Positions 10,560 to 22,645 of a stretch of 64,000 bases of DNA are shown one piece after another. The notes beneath the pieces are model-generated. The model was not told the origin of the DNA. It ran no database searches and saw only the letters and a program-made list of their open reading frames with translations. The stretch is from assembly GCA_014529385.2 (NCBI GenBank), contig CM043942.1, positions 28,637,469-28,701,468 of the forward strand, in the 5' to 3' direction. Both the position numbers and the translations under genes were made by a program. The DNA comes from Adiantum capillus-veneris. Its lineage: Eukaryota > Streptophyta > Polypodiopsida > Polypodiales > Pteridaceae. Numbering within the stretch: position 1 is the stretch's first letter; the number at the start of each line of letters is the position of its first letter.

Positions 10560-11430
10560 AAGCTCGCCCATCCATTGTTGCCCAAGTGGTACGAGGTCCC
10601 CGACTCCACTCACATCTTCGCTCCCTCTTTTTGCTGCTTGTATTGTCGGGATTTTTACGTAATTTTTTATTTGCTTTCTTCCAATCTTCCTTGTCGATCT
10701 AGGATGGCTTGGGTACATTGGTCTTCAATGCTTTGTATGCCTCCGAGTGCGAGTGCTTCAAGTAGTCCTCCATCTATTTGGTGGAGAAATGATGCTCCAC
10801 ACTCTCCATGTAAAACGCGTTGTGAAACATGTTGATTACCTTTTCTTTGAGCTTGGCTAGTATTTCTTTCCATTTCTTCATGAGGTGGTGATTGAATACC
10901 CATAAGCAGAAGTTGTGCATAGTAGAAGTCACCTTCCTACTAGTTACATCTATCCAAATCTCATTTTGGTAGTAGGGTCTATGGTGTAAGAGAGGTCCTC
11001 TCACGTGCTGTGGAGGTACCGAGGGGTCACAACGGGAGTCTTGGCAGGGGTGAGTCCAAGAGCGGCAAGCAGTGTGAGGTGAGGTCAAGAGTGGCCGATT
11101 TTTTGGGCAAAAGCCGGAGAACAACTGTGTAGGAGGTGTGGGAGTGCCAAATGATGGACCAAGATGGGACGCTCAATGGATGCGAGGTGGTGTGAAAGCT
11201 TTGATGGTGCCACCACCACAACTTCCGCCGCCTCCACCACTAAAGCATCTGGCCCACAATATCTCACGTGAGCGGTTGGAGGAGACGAATGACTCAAAGC
11301 ATTGTGATTGCTTTGAAGATGTAGAGTGTGAGGGTGATGGTCGATGTGAAGTGCTAGCACCATGTGATGGTGATAGGGATGGAAACAATGATGGGCTAAT
11401 GACTTGAGGTGGGGTAGAGTGAATGTCGCC
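10560..11430 (-). pseudogene. CACTA second gene relic (Ptta/En/Spm-type), element K
   Basis: Read on the minus strand, a proline/serine-rich N-terminal part is followed by YYQNEIWIDVTS, then FNHHLMKKWKEILAKLKEKV (about 10,905-10,840), and then, past a TAG, IDKEDWKKANKKLRKNPDN near 10,690. The same blocks, in the same order, occur in the element H gene at 52,857-54,163 (ILNTWSKVRNELKDRV; AKEDWKNAKKAACENPNKW). This layout matches the plant 'Transposase, Ptta/En/Spm' family, the accessory DNA-binding gene of CACTA elements. TAG stops (two within the core) and a frameshift near 10,620 make it a relic. No CACTA terminal repeats were found around it. Confidence 0.6.
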
Positions 11431-11699
11431 ATACCATCTCCTCTATGTGGGTGGCAGAGATGCTAAAAACTTCTTCATGTCCCCCTGGCCATAGCCCCCC
11501 ATGTGTGAACGTATGTGAATAGTGAAAAATGTGCAAAGAAGAGGAAGAAATAAAAAGAAGGTGTAAGAATGAAACAAGGCTTGCATAATAAACATGTAAA
11601 TTTAAAGTTACACACCATTTTACTTTAATCTTTAAAAAAAAACTAGCATAGCTTTGAATTGCATCAACATTTTTAACTTATTAGTGAAACAAAAACTTG

Positions 11700-13660
11700 A
11701 ACTTAAACTTAAACGTAAACGTAAACATATTTAGTAAGTTAGTGTTTCAAATACAATGTATTTGCGCTTCAAGTAGTCTCTCTCATCTTGGCACAACTCA
11801 GTATAAATCTCTATATCTATGAAGAGCTCTCCCGCTGAAGGCACATCCTCAAACTCATTCACTGCTATCTCTGTATTTTTCCCTATGTTTCTTTCACCGT
11901 TTTTTTTAATGTTTCCCTCTACGTCCTTTAGAGCATTTTCCTCTATGTTTCCCAATGTTGGGAGATTGTGGTCCTCATAAATTTGTTCGCTCTGTTGGGC
12001 TACTTCAATGACATACCACCAACTCGGTTTGAAGCCTTGGGATAGAAAATCACTTGAAAACTAGAAACCATGCCGCATGATAAATTAATGCAGAAAGAGG
12101 CTACGAAAAAATACAACCTACTTGTTTGCAATGCTTGGGGAATACAAATGTGTTTTCAAGATCGGTCCGTCTTTTTGTCGAGTTTACCTCAAGAAAACCC
12201 AACTCCCTTCTTCACATGGTAGCAGCACACCCCTCCATAATTACCTTAAATCATTGCACATCAAACAATTCCACTTCAAATTTTGTGTAATCCACCTTGC
12301 AAGTTTCTTGTAGCATTCCAAGATACATGAGTTTTGCTTCAACCCAATCTACATCAACGGAGGATTGTTGTCGGCTAGATACTAAAATTTTGCCATGATT
12401 CCACAATCAAAAGTGCATCGCTTTGTGTCAATCCACTCTACCTTGAAGTTGCGACCTTTACACCATGCTATTGCTATTATGTACAACTTGTATTATGACA
12501 AAATGGAGAAAGGAGCATCAACGTCAAAAAACACCACACCACACGGAAGAGATTAGAGATTCATCTTGGGTCTATAAGCCCGTGCATACTTTTCTTCTCT
12601 TCTGTCACATGCTCACCTTGTTGTGTGGCCCTTTCCATGGCATCATGCAACCATCTTAGAATCATTAATGATGGCAAGATCTCAAGACATTCAAGGCAAT
12701 GCACCAATTGTCGCTTTCCCAATCTTAAGGCATATCTTGCAGTGAGTTGATTTTGCTTTGCATAATTGTAATAGACAACCACTTTCGCATTGTTGGATTG
12801 TGAAGTATATGGTCATTTTCTTCTCCACGTTGGAGCCCACCATCACAATGCTAGTCAAGCCCTCATCCTTAATTTTCATTGAAAGCATGTCATCTGCATT
12901 GTCCATTCCAACGAGCCACTCACCAATGTACACTAATGAATCTGAAACCAGCCAACCCTTTTGCCATGCTTCCCTCTTTGCACATCCTTTGACCTACATA
13001 TTCCTTAAGCGTTTTCATGAAGTGGTCTAGGAAGAACATCCGTGTAGAATGCACGGTGCTTGCTATTCCACCTCATCAACTATGTGCGCAAGGAGATGTA
13101 CTTGTATAGTAAGCATGGTGGGGGGGAAATGTATTTCAATCATACAAACACACTCTGCAGCATTTTGCTTTGCAAAAGATATGGAGGCAATGTCCATTTT
13201 CTTTTGGAAAATCCAATGAACCAATGGAGCAAGTTTGTAAATTTGTTGCACTAATGCTGAATGGCAAAGAACACTCAACACCCATGGGCAAAATAAATTG
13301 CAAAACATGTTACAAGACTTACATAGGTGAAGCATGCACTTTACTGGTTTAGGGTTGTCAATATGAAGCATATCTAGCACATTTTATGTCAATCATACAA
13401 CTTCAGGCTAATGAGTTTTCCTTACTGCGTGAACACTGTCCTGAGTGAATGCATTATGCTTGTGAGTGTTTACATGGTTCACATGATCTCTTTCAACTTG
13501 CGTTCTTGTTTTGTTGTCAAAATCCAAGGCACTTTTGGCAACTTTATTGACCTGTCATTCACAATTCTTTCCATTTTTGCTCCATACAACCAATATCTCT
13601 CAGCCAACCCTTATTATAAGTGTATCTTTCTTTTCAGTGAGAGGATCCCACAATAAACAT
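11700..13660 (-). pseudogene. CACTA TNP2-type transposase relic (DUF4218, DUF4216, tail), element K
   Basis: On the minus strand three parts of TNP2-type CACTA transposases are readable, across several frames. (1) About 13,380-12,900 is DUF4218-like: CVCMIEIHFPPTMLTIQVHL, then LAHIVDEVE, and further on TLKEYVGQRMCKEGSMAKG. (2) About 12,290-12,040 is DUF4216-like: VDYTKFEVELFDVQWFKV, then NTFVFPKHCKQVGCIF. (3) A C-terminal tail runs to 11,731 (GELFIDIEIYTELCQDER); it matches the GELYIDIGSHAELCEDER tail in element H near 51,970-52,020. Upstream at 13,660-13,400, LPKVPWILTTKQERKLKEIM resembles the block before DUF4218. Stops and frameshifts are numerous. The gene order (transposase, then Ptta-like gene) equals that of element H. 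Confidence 0.65.
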
Positions 13661-13794
13661 CCCACATTCTAAAATATGTGCATCGGTTCAAGCAAGTGTG
13701 TCTTGGGACCCAACGGTCAATACCTATCACATCTCGGAAAGAGGCGGAACTAAGACTTAAATGTCAATCTTGGGAAGCAAGCGACTCGACTAGG

Positions 13795-14845
13795 GAATGG
13801 AGGCACGCACCTAAACACAATATACCCTGCTTTGACAACCAATGTGCATTCTATCTAGAAAAAACATGGGCTATCTCCTCTAATCTTTTCACACATCCAT
13901 ATGCAATCCACTAGCAAATCAACTCCAAATGACTCCAAACTCAATAGGCAACATCCTTACACTATTTGGAATAGATTTGAGTCGTCAAACTTACGATCTA
14001 AGCACTGGAAAAAAACACAATGTAGACTAATTATAGGTCACCATATCAAAAGCCTACTAGGTTCTCCTAAGTGTTGGGAACCTCGTATAATCAACTAAAT
14101 CTCAATACAACACTCCAGTGGTGAGATATGTCATCTGGAAGGTTGTGGAAGTTGATGCTCAATTCTCATGAAGCACTTACAATGTAGATATCCACATGTA
14201 GAGCTCTATGAGACTAACACAGTTGTGCCCTCATAATTTCGATGTGACAACCATGCCGGGCAGTGCAAAGAGATAAGCTCATAGTAGAAAGAAGAAGAAG
14301 CACACAACGTACAAAAGAAAACCTTATATGCTCATTTCATTTATAATAATGATGATCCAAACTTTACAAAAGTTGCCTCTTATACGCTAAGTCCGAGTAA
14401 TATGTACAAAAGCTAAATTTCGCAATAATAGCAGGAATTACATCAATGTAGTCCCAATAACCTTTTCCCATAAGGAAATTGGTCATTATAAACTTCCAAG
14501 CATCAAAGTTTTTTTTGTCCAGCTTCTCACTAGTGATCTGGTTAAGTCCATCATTATTGGACGGCATGTTACCAACCCTTCACCAAGTCTCTAAGTAGCT
14601 TGCTAAAAATAGTCAATTACCACTTGTAACCACAATCTACGTACAAACACCTGTTTCACACTACCAAACAGTATTTGTGCACACTACAGCCACAAGGCAA
14701 AGCTTTTTGCACCTCCAAAATGCAGATCTGTAGAATTTGGAACCTTAGCGTTTCTACATATGAATGTACTCCAAAACAAAGATAAAATTCTCCTTGGTAC
14801 ACAGTTTTCCTTCATTGTTGTTGGAATCTTTCAGCACTCCCCCCC
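13795..14845 (-). repeat. LTR-like dispersed repeat M, copy 1
   Basis: It shares long stretches with 18,260-18,984, for example AATCCTTACACTAT-type blocks, TTCTCCTAAGTG.TGGGAACCTCGTATAAT, CACTTACAATGTAGATATCCAC and TTGTTGTTGGAATCTTTCA. Read on the minus strand it starts TG(C/T)TGAAAGATTCCAAC after a purine run (AAGAGGGGGGGG), as an LTR would. Copy 1 differs by carrying a gag-like stretch at 14,364-14,567. Confidence 0.55.
14364..14567 (-). pseudogene. Copia gag N-terminal fragment inside repeat M
   Basis: The minus-strand ATG (14,567) opens a frame with LDKKNFDAWKFIMTNFLMGK then GYWDYIDV. This is the typical start of copia gag proteins ('L.G.NY..WK..M...L....LW.YI.G'). After about 45 codons it runs into repeat M sequence and loses similarity. 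Sequence just upstream of the ATG (GGGTTGGTAAC) resembles the start of a primer binding site, which would fit a gag start close behind an LTR. Confidence 0.5.
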
Positions 14846-14945
14846 CTCTTATTTCATGTCGTCCTTGACATGAGTCAAAGTTGAGGTAGCCGTCAAATGT
14901 ATGGTCACCTTTGCATGTAGTGATGTGTTGTTGCTCGTAATCCAT
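14840..14945 (-). pseudogene. Possible retroelement 3' terminus with polypurine tract
   Basis: On the minus strand a short frame ends in CQGRHEIRGGG, encoded by a purine run AATAAGAGGGGGGGG that directly precedes the LTR-like start at 14,837. This is the usual polypurine-tract position. Too little coding sequence remains to assign a family. Confidence 0.35.
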
Positions 14946-15341
14946 CTTGATATTCCATTGCTAGTTATGCATCTTCAGGTGAAAAGGGTCTAATGGTGTC
15001 AGTCTGGTGGAGTTTCATGGCATGGTAACTTACAACCCTTGCTCGGATATCATTGACCTCTAGTCCAAAAAGGGTGGTATTAATTTTAAAAACGTGTATA
15101 TAATGCCTCTTTGAATATGTTCATGAATTAGGAGGGCATGAACATCAAGCGTGCAAAGAATCCATGTAGAATCTGCCCGTCTCGTTGCTTACTTAGATCA
15201 TAGACTAAACCTTTGTTTCCCTCCAAGAAGGATAGCCATGGGGTTTTGGAAATCCATGGTTTATGATACCTTGGGGGATATTTCTTGGTCAGCATTTTTT
15301 GGCAAGCGCTTTTTTGAAATCCGATGAGTAGATTCCAAAAA

Positions 15342-15342
<1 letters not shown>
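14946..15342. other. Unassigned spacer with one dispersed repeat
   Basis: 15,283-15,342 (TTTTTTGGCAAGCGCTTTTT ... GATTCCAAAAAG) matches 19,200-19,265 in inverted orientation; both copies abut a long CT/GA microsatellite. Nothing else recognised. Confidence 0.5.
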
Positions 15343-15978
<636 letters not shown>

Positions 15979-16176
15979 GAGACAGAGAGAGAGAGAGAGA
16001 GGCAATGAAATGCCAACTTTCAAAGTGCTTCAAAGCCATCAAAGCTATTTAAAAGACAAACATCCATTACTAATAGAAAACATTACATTTATATTGCTTG
16101 TAGTACATAAGGCAACACTTTATATGGTGCGGCCACATTCATTTTTTGGAAGACCCGGGGTTTGTAGGAGTGTTCC

Positions 16177-16700
16177 TACATCTTGGCTTGTTTTATCCCA
16201 AGGGGGGATCATTGCCACCAGACTTAAATGCTTTTTCGGGCTCATATTGGGCTGGTTGTTTTGACACGCAAGTGTCCACAAGTGGTTTTTGTTTCATTCT
16301 TGGCAGTTCATGTATATCATGGTTGAGCAAGAAGCAACCTACTGTGGCCACTTCTAGTTGTGAGGTTAAGTACAGAGCAATCTTCATAGCTACGGTTGAG
16401 TGTGTATGGATCAGACACCTTATGGCTGATTTGGGTGTTGGACAGGACGCTGCCAACACTATCTACATTGACAGTCAGAGCGCATTGACAGTTGCAAGGA
16501 ACCCAATTTTTCATGCTCGCACAAAGCACATTGAGGTGCATTACCACTATGTCAGGGAGAGGCTCTCAGTAAAAGAAATCAGCTTGGCTTATGTGCCAAC
16601 ATAGGACAACCTTGCAGATCTTTTCACAAAGGCTTTGTCTCGTGAGAAGTTCAAAGCTTTCCACAAAGCTTTGGGATTACTCCCCTTTGTGGATTGATCA
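16177..16700 (+). pseudogene. Copia C: RNase H C-terminal fragment
   Basis: The frame reads LGLFYPKGGSLPPDLNAFSG, FDTQVSTSGFCF, SWLSKKQPTVATSSCEV, DSQSALTVARNPIFHARTKH. These are the RNase H strands and helix seen in A and B, with the DSQSA active-site segment intact. It stops at TAG 16,602-16,604, where element B has CAG (VPTQDNLA in B). Similarity continues in frame beyond the stop to about 16,697. Confidence 0.85.
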
Positions 16701-16772
16701 TGTCCTCAGGGCATGGCACTTCCCTTTACTCATGTGCCAGCTCTCGTTCATCACATCACTCCCAGGGGAATT

Positions 16773-16986
16773 TGTTACCATATACATGTGGTAGTGATGT
16801 GTGTGAACACACTAGGACCACCGGGGCATTTTTTCCCTCTTTAGGAGGTGTTTTCCCTAGGACGCCCATCACTCTAGGGTTATCTGTCTTTCCATTGCAC
16901 ACTAAGTAATACACTCCCTATTGTGTGCCTTGAGCTTCCTTCGTCTTCTCCAAGTTGTGTATTTTCCTGCAACCCTAATTCCAACA
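16773..16986 (+). repeat. LTR of element C
   Basis: Begins TGTTACCATATACATG and ends TTCCAACA. It lacks the CCGTGCATTGTATATA-like stretch present in the other four copies, so its own promoter region is damaged. Confidence 0.9.
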
Positions 16987-18031
16987 CATTGAACACAGTG
17001 CAAACTGCATGCCAGTTGGCTTTAGCTTGGTTGGCCATGAATCCATGGAAATCCTCTCTCTCACATCCATGCCCCTCCATAACTTCATTTATGCACTGCC
17101 AGAAAAGAATTTGTGCGTCCATGTCTTCCTCTTTGATCTCACAAGTTGCAATAGTGAGGAGATCTTGTATGCTATGATGTAAGACATTCATATTAGTATA
17201 CATATTGTTGGTCATCTCTTAAGATATGTCAAACTTGAGAAATATATCCCTAAAATAACAAACCTTGGATCATAAACATGGCATACCATGGTCATCCAAT
17301 CCACCACCCGGTGACTGTGATCAAATTGCACCCAAGCGTGTCAAAGATCCCCAGGTCCAATTCGTCGCATTTGATGAACCAAATCCAATCCATATGTAGG
17401 GCCAACCGTAGACATCTTGAACACAAAGCACCACTCCCCTTCTGCTCCTTGCCTGGGAAACCTGCTCCTGTGAAAAAAATCATATGTTCAATCCCTTTTT
17501 GGTCGCAACAAGGAGTCCACATCGAAGCTCTCCTTTGTTGGCCCATTTCTTGTTGCTGCCAAGGACCCACGAAACCTGTATTATAGAATAAGTTACTATG
17601 CACAAATAAGAGAAACAAGTAATCATCCTCACCAATTGTCCTCCACTAAGGACCCATTGCTTCAACAATATTTAGAAATTCATTCTCACAAAGTACATGG
17701 TTAGAGTCCCTTCTTGCATCAAAGTTGTCACAATTTCCTTTACCACACACATTTGTACCTTTCGTGCACCTGCATGTCTATCTACACTAAGAACTCGTGC
17801 AACCTATTTTTTGGTTTTATCGGTGAGCCCTTTCGATGTGCCATCCCTCATGTCATGCTGGTGAGATCCTTGATGTACCATCAATCTGCTCATTCTTTCA
17901 TCCCTTTGCATGACATAATATGAGAAGCAATCACAAGTATGCAAACAAATGGGTGGTTGTTCGCAATAGTGGCAAGTAAGCTTGCCTCCAAGTCCATCAA
18001 AAAACTCACCCATACAAGGTAATTTTAGCAT
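16987..18031 (-). pseudogene. MULE-like transposase relic (zinc-binding N-terminus plus DDE-like part)
   Basis: On the minus strand, 18,031-17,804 encodes CHYCEQPPICLHTCDC then RDERMSRLMVHQGSHQHDMR. The C-C-H-x-H arrangement with 'SR..VH.G.H.H' resembles the WRKY-GCM1/FLYWCH-type DNA-binding domains at the start of some Mutator-like transposases. At 17,180-16,990 it reads TIATCEIKEEDMDAQILFWQ and EDFHGFMANQAKANWHAV. That resembles the 'GFM.D.A.....A...V' block of DDE transposases. Stops and frameshifts lie between. The left end is cut by element C. I infer the family from remembered patterns only. Confidence 0.4.
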
Positions 18032-18259
18032 GCTGCATTGAAACGCGTTGTGTTTGACTTCCCAAAATCAACCAATTTGGGACAGCTTTCATTGAGACAC
18101 TTTAGGGTACCTACACAGTGACTTTTGCATAACAATCTAGTTTAGTCTAGTTCCATAGCATCCATTGGATGAACCTTTTCTAAGGTCAGTGGAAACTCAA
18201 ACACCATGTTACCATTGTACGCCTTTGAAATTTTTGACACGTGTGGTTTCCACCATCTT
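18032..18259. other. Unassigned spacer
   Basis: No feature recognised. It may be decayed upstream sequence of the MULE-like relic. Confidence 0.35.
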
Positions 18260-18984
18260 TGAATGACTAGGGCATGGAGGCACGCCAAGAGGTTTTCAAT
18301 GAATACAATACATTCCTCATTGATGACCAATGTGCATCCTATTTTTGGAAAACCTGGATCCTCTCCCCTAATCCCTTCACGCATCCACATGCAAATCAAC
18401 TCCAAAGGACTCCAAACTCACCAGGCAACATCCTTACACTATCTAGAACATATTTGCGTCATCAGACTTACAATATGACCATGAAAAAAAATAGGATTTT
18501 CTCCAACATACTAATTACAGGCCACCATCTCAAACATTGGGCATGCCTTCTAGGTTCTCCTAAGTGCTGGGAACCTCGTATAATGAACGTAATCTCAATA
18601 CAACACTTGGGTGGTGAGATATGTCAACTGGAAGGTTGTGAAAGTCGATGCTTGATTCTCTCAAAGCGTTTGCAATGTAGATATCCACGTGTAGAGCTCA
18701 ATGAGACTAACATAGTGGTGCCTTCATTTATAAAAATGATGATCAAAACTTTACAAAAGTTTCCTTTTATACCTTGGCCTTGGATTTTATGTACAAAATT
18801 AGAATTTGCTGCAATAATAGCAGGAATTACAACTTGGATTTATAACCTTGATTCCCTCATAATTACAAGATGAGCATGGGGTACGAGTTTTAGGTAGAAA
18901 TATTACAATCAGTTTGCATTACAAAGATAAAAATTCCCCTATGTACACAATTGGCATTCATTGTTGTTGGAATCTTTCAACAAA
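18260..18984 (-). repeat. LTR-like dispersed repeat M, copy 2
   Basis: Direct copy of 13,795-14,845 without the gag-like stretch. On the minus strand it begins TGTTGAAAGATTCC (18,984) and contains GGTATAAAAGGAAAC near 18,770, a plausible TATA box about 210 bp in. The inner end and any primer site were not identified. Confidence 0.55.
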
Positions 18985-19120
18985 GTGATTGATTCTAGAT
19001 CTTGTTCAATAGAGCAACTCATACCATATTAAGAATCTCTTCATCTTGGAAAAGATTCATAATCTTGGAAAAAGACACCCTTCCCTTCCTAGGAAACCAT
19101 CTCATCCTCCTCGATCATAT

Positions 19121-19123
<3 letters not shown>

Positions 19124-19201
<78 letters not shown>

Positions 19202-19290
19202 TTTTTGGAATCTGCTTGTCGTGTTCCAAAAAAGCGCTCGTCGTGAAATGTTTGCCAAAAAAACCTTTGTGTATCTTGATCTTGCAATTG
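19124..19290. repeat. (CT)37 microsatellite with attached dispersed sequence
   Basis: A pure CT run spans 19,124-19,198. The adjoining CTTTTTGGAATCTGCTTGTC ... CAAAAAAGCGCT ... TTTGCCAAAAAA matches the inverse of 15,283-15,342, which also abuts a (CT)n run. Confidence 0.85.
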
Positions 19291-19429
19291 TTTCATAAAT
19301 GGCCAAAAGCCTTACAATATGTGAATTGGAGACATTCATCAATTTGATTCTCTTTGAATTTACGCCTTAAGCACCATGTCTCTACTTTTCCAATTGAAGG
19401 TCTTGTTCTTGAGATCTCAGATATCTGCT

Positions 19430-20447
19430 CTTTAATTTTTTGCATCGAGATCTCTTTCTTCAGAAAACTTATCCTCAAACAAGCTAGAGCTGGATAATAA
19501 CTCTTCTGATGAAGATTCAATGGATTTTGAGCTGGATAGTTCTTTGGAATGCTTATTTTCAAATGAGCTAGAGCCGGATAATAACTCTTTTGATGAAGAT
19601 TCAGTGGAGTTTGAGCTTGATTTACACTTTTGACCCTTCTTCTTCTTGGCTTGTTGCTCCAATTTCATGGCTTTTTAGACTAAGTTTTTTTTTGTGTCAA
19701 AGTTGGTACCTCTTTCTCTCGTAGATTCTTGCTCTTAAACCCACTTAAAAATCATGATCTCATCCATTTCTTTGATGGGGGTTCATGTAGCTATCTGGTG
19801 AGTTCTTTAATCTTTTGTACATAGTTGCGTACTGACAGCTTACCTTGCTCAATCTTATCCATTTTGCAAAGAATATCCTCATCCCCTCTGTTATCACCAT
19901 ACTCTAGTATGGAAGCTTTCCTCAACTTGCTATAAGTTCTTAACGTACATGCTAAATAATGGTAGTACCATTTTCAAACTACATCCTTCAAAGTCTGAGG
20001 AAAATATTTTACCCATTCATCATCACATTAATGTCATTGAGGTCTCTATAATGCTCAAAGTCTTGCATATGAACATTAGGATCATCCCTTCTGCTACCTC
20101 TAAATGTGGGAAAGAATATCTTATAATTATTGTATTTTTCCTTGTATCTGGGTTTTTCATGATGACTAGTTTCTTTCTCTTGATGCCTGAGCTTGTCATG
20201 GTGATCTTTTTCTGTCTCCCAATCGCTTGCCCTTGTAGTCAATTTCTGCCTCCCATCTCCTTGGTTTAACATGGTAGTCATCACCAACTTTTGTGACTAT
20301 TTCAAGCTCTTTTCCTCTATCTGGTTTGGTCATTGATTCCGAATGCCTGTGCTTATGTCTATGTGACTCACTAGCCTTACTATTCACTTTAGCTTTGCCC
20401 CCTATCAGTAGAATGTCAAAAAACAAGTGAGAAGGAGCAATTTTCAT
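19430..20447 (-). pseudogene. Ty3-gypsy gag relic J
   Basis: Minus strand. A charged, His/Arg/Lys-rich N-terminal part (20,447-20,200) is followed by FFPTFRGSRRDDPNVHMQDF (about 20,110-20,050), the characteristic opening of gypsy Retrotrans_gag domains ('F.GK..D.P..H...FE'). The domain continues in broken frames, with CKMDKIEQG-like and TPIKEMDEIMIFKW pieces, to a lysine/serine-rich end at 19,430 (EQQAKKKKGQKC). Capsid function is lost. No zinc knuckle or pol follows to the left. Confidence 0.55.
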
Positions 20448-22328
20448 CTCTCTCTGAATGCCTTCTTATTCAAAAGCTCGAAGCGCATTGGGGTCTTCGA
20501 TGCCTATGTTTGCTTCTATCTCTTCTCCTTGTGAACGTGGTTGAAGGTCATTAGACTCTTGCTTCGATCCTTTGATAACCATGCTTATATAATCCTACGC
20601 TTTAGCGACCATTATAGTGTCTTTCCTATAGTGTACTACGCGTCTAGCTCACCATCGTGATTGCCAAAATGGAATGAGTTGATAGCTATTCCAAAGTCAG
20701 GTTAAGAGTAACTAAATGAGTTCAGTTGACCGCATGATAGACTCATACTTCAAATGAGTTTGTCATACTTTAGACTCAGACTTTAGAGTAATTGAATCAA
20801 GTGGGATGATCAGATGATGGGTTTAAAGCTTCGAATGACTTGACATCACACTTCAGATAAACAAGTAGATTGAAATAAAATAAATGGGTGAAATTATAAG
20901 ACACTGAATGAAAGCAACTCAAAATATGGTTCAGATTCAGATTATATTTTAGAGATATTATACATTACAATGATATGTTAGAGTGATTAGAAATTACAAT
21001 GATATAAAGATGAGCTTCAGATTATATTTTAGAGTGATTAGAAATTACAATGATGTAAATATTGAGATTGAGATTATATTTCAGAGTGATTAGAAGTTAC
21101 AATGATATAAAGATCATCACTTGGTGCTCAAAAGCTCTCAAAGTATAATATTTATAAAGGTAAGATCTCAAGAGTCAAGAAGCTATGGAGACGAAGATCC
21201 AAAATGAAATGAATGGGTCCTATCTATAGGTGTCGGCACTAGGTTCCGATTGATCGGCACAATCATATTCTATGAAACTATTGCCTTTGTGTGGCATTTG
21301 GCCATTGGTCGAGACTTTGGAAAGACTTAATCTGTAGACAAAGGATTGATCCCACCATCTACATTCTTGTACCTCAAAACTACACTCTTAGAAAATGTTC
21401 ATTCTTCACGTGAGATTATAAACTACAAAAAATAATATAATTTTGAGATTTTCTGTTGATTTCAGTAAGCATAGCTAGTTCTTCAACTAGAACACAAAAA
21501 GAGCATCTATAATCTCATTTACATGATTTTTCTTCACATGTTTAATTCTTTATAGATTATGCATGAATAAATTTTGAAAAGCATCTTGATTTATGAGACG
21601 TAAGATTACCCAAAAAATATGGACAATCTTGGTATTAACCTATAGATTCACTTTAGATCATAGCTTTTCACTAAGATTGAATCAATTCTTTGAAAGCCCA
21701 AAATTAACCTAAAAAATAAGCCCAAAACATAAGATTGGATGCCCAAAAAATATATACAATCTTGGCATCAACCTATAGATTCACTTTGGATCATAGCTTT
21801 GCACTAAGATTGCATCAACACTTTGAAAGCCCAAACTTTGCACCCTTATCAACATTTTCAAGATTGTAATTTTTTGCTTTCCACATTTAGTAGGCATGAA
21901 AACTAGGCTTTTACAATTAATTTTTTTATTTTTATAGTAAGTATCTATTACCAAGGATTTAAAACCTTGAAAAATAGTTTTACAGCTTTAAATTTATTTT
22001 TTCTTATTTTCATAGTAAGTATCTATTACCAAGTATTTACAAGAAGTTGTAAGATTTTTATGAATTTTTTGAGAAAATAGCTTTTCTTTAAATGAAATCT
22101 CAAGTTCAAACTTATAATCAATCCCTTAATATATTGCTCATTTTGACATAGAAAAGAATCCTCGCTTTTCTTTTTCTCATATGCTAACTCCTTAACACTT
22201 CATGACTTAGTTTATAGCTTCACAAAATAAATCAAAACCGCTTGAAGGAAAACATGACACTCTAGTGTATCCAGACACTCTAGTCTCTCACGACACTTGA
22301 ATGTTCGATAACCGACCTAGTGTTAATT
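20448..22328. repeat. A+T-rich region with several minisatellites
   Basis: No coding sequence was recognised. Repeats seen: about 20,936-21,115, three units of ~60 bp with AGATTATATTTTAGAGTGAT and TTACAATGATATAAAGAT; 21,600-21,710 against 21,735-21,835, two ~125-bp units with CCCAAAAAATAT, AACCTATAGATTCACTTT and CTTTGAAAGCCCAAA; and 21,930-22,040, two short units with TATAGTAAGTATCTATTACC. Confidence 0.65.
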
Positions 22329-22422
22329 TGAGACCGTGGACGTCTGAATGCCTACTCTCAACCCAGCCTCTAGGATTTATAGACACCCATGTGTTGCATT
22401 TTGATCGGCCCTTAGCTTGACA
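22329..22422 (-). repeat. Short LTR-like segment at the 3' end of gypsy element I
   Basis: On the minus strand a purine run (CCAAGGGGGGAG) is followed by TGTCAAGCTAAGGG ... GTCTATAAATCC ... CGGTCTCA, a 94-bp TG...CA unit with a TATA-like box. Similar sequence lies beside primer-site-like motifs at 28,088-28,185 and about 29,574-29,670 (GAGACTGC..GGAGTCTGAAT.CCTACT..). If correct the LTR is unusually short; the ends are tentative. Confidence 0.35.
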
Positions 22423-22645
22423 TTACTCCCCCCTTGGACAAAGAATTTTCTTCCTCGAAAACATAATTGGAAACTTTCTTCTTAAGAGTACTAATGTTTT
22501 CCCAAGTGGCACCTTCCTCACGACTATCGTTTCACTTAACTAATGCTTGTCGACATACATGATGACGTGTACATAGATAATGATAGTCAAGAATATGCTC
22601 AAGTCCATGCGCTTGAGTTGGAGGTTCAATGAAATCAACCAAAAT

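Larger units (their letters stand above)
16177..16986 (+). mobile_element. 5'-truncated copia element C (family of A and B)
   Basis: It holds only the end of RNase H and one LTR (16,773-16,986, 214 bp, lacking a ~15-bp piece around the TATA-like region). Similarity to elements A and B starts abruptly at TACATCTTGGCTTG (16,177). The right flank after CCAACA is CATTG; there is no matching left duplication because the left end is missing. Insertion or breakage at 16,987 interrupts the MULE-like relic to the right. Confidence 0.88.

Noticed and set aside
11138-11432. Plus-strand proline-rich ORF and minus-strand His-rich ORF as separate genes
   Set aside because: They overlap the low-complexity N-terminal part of the CACTA second-gene relic on the minus strand and show no independent features.
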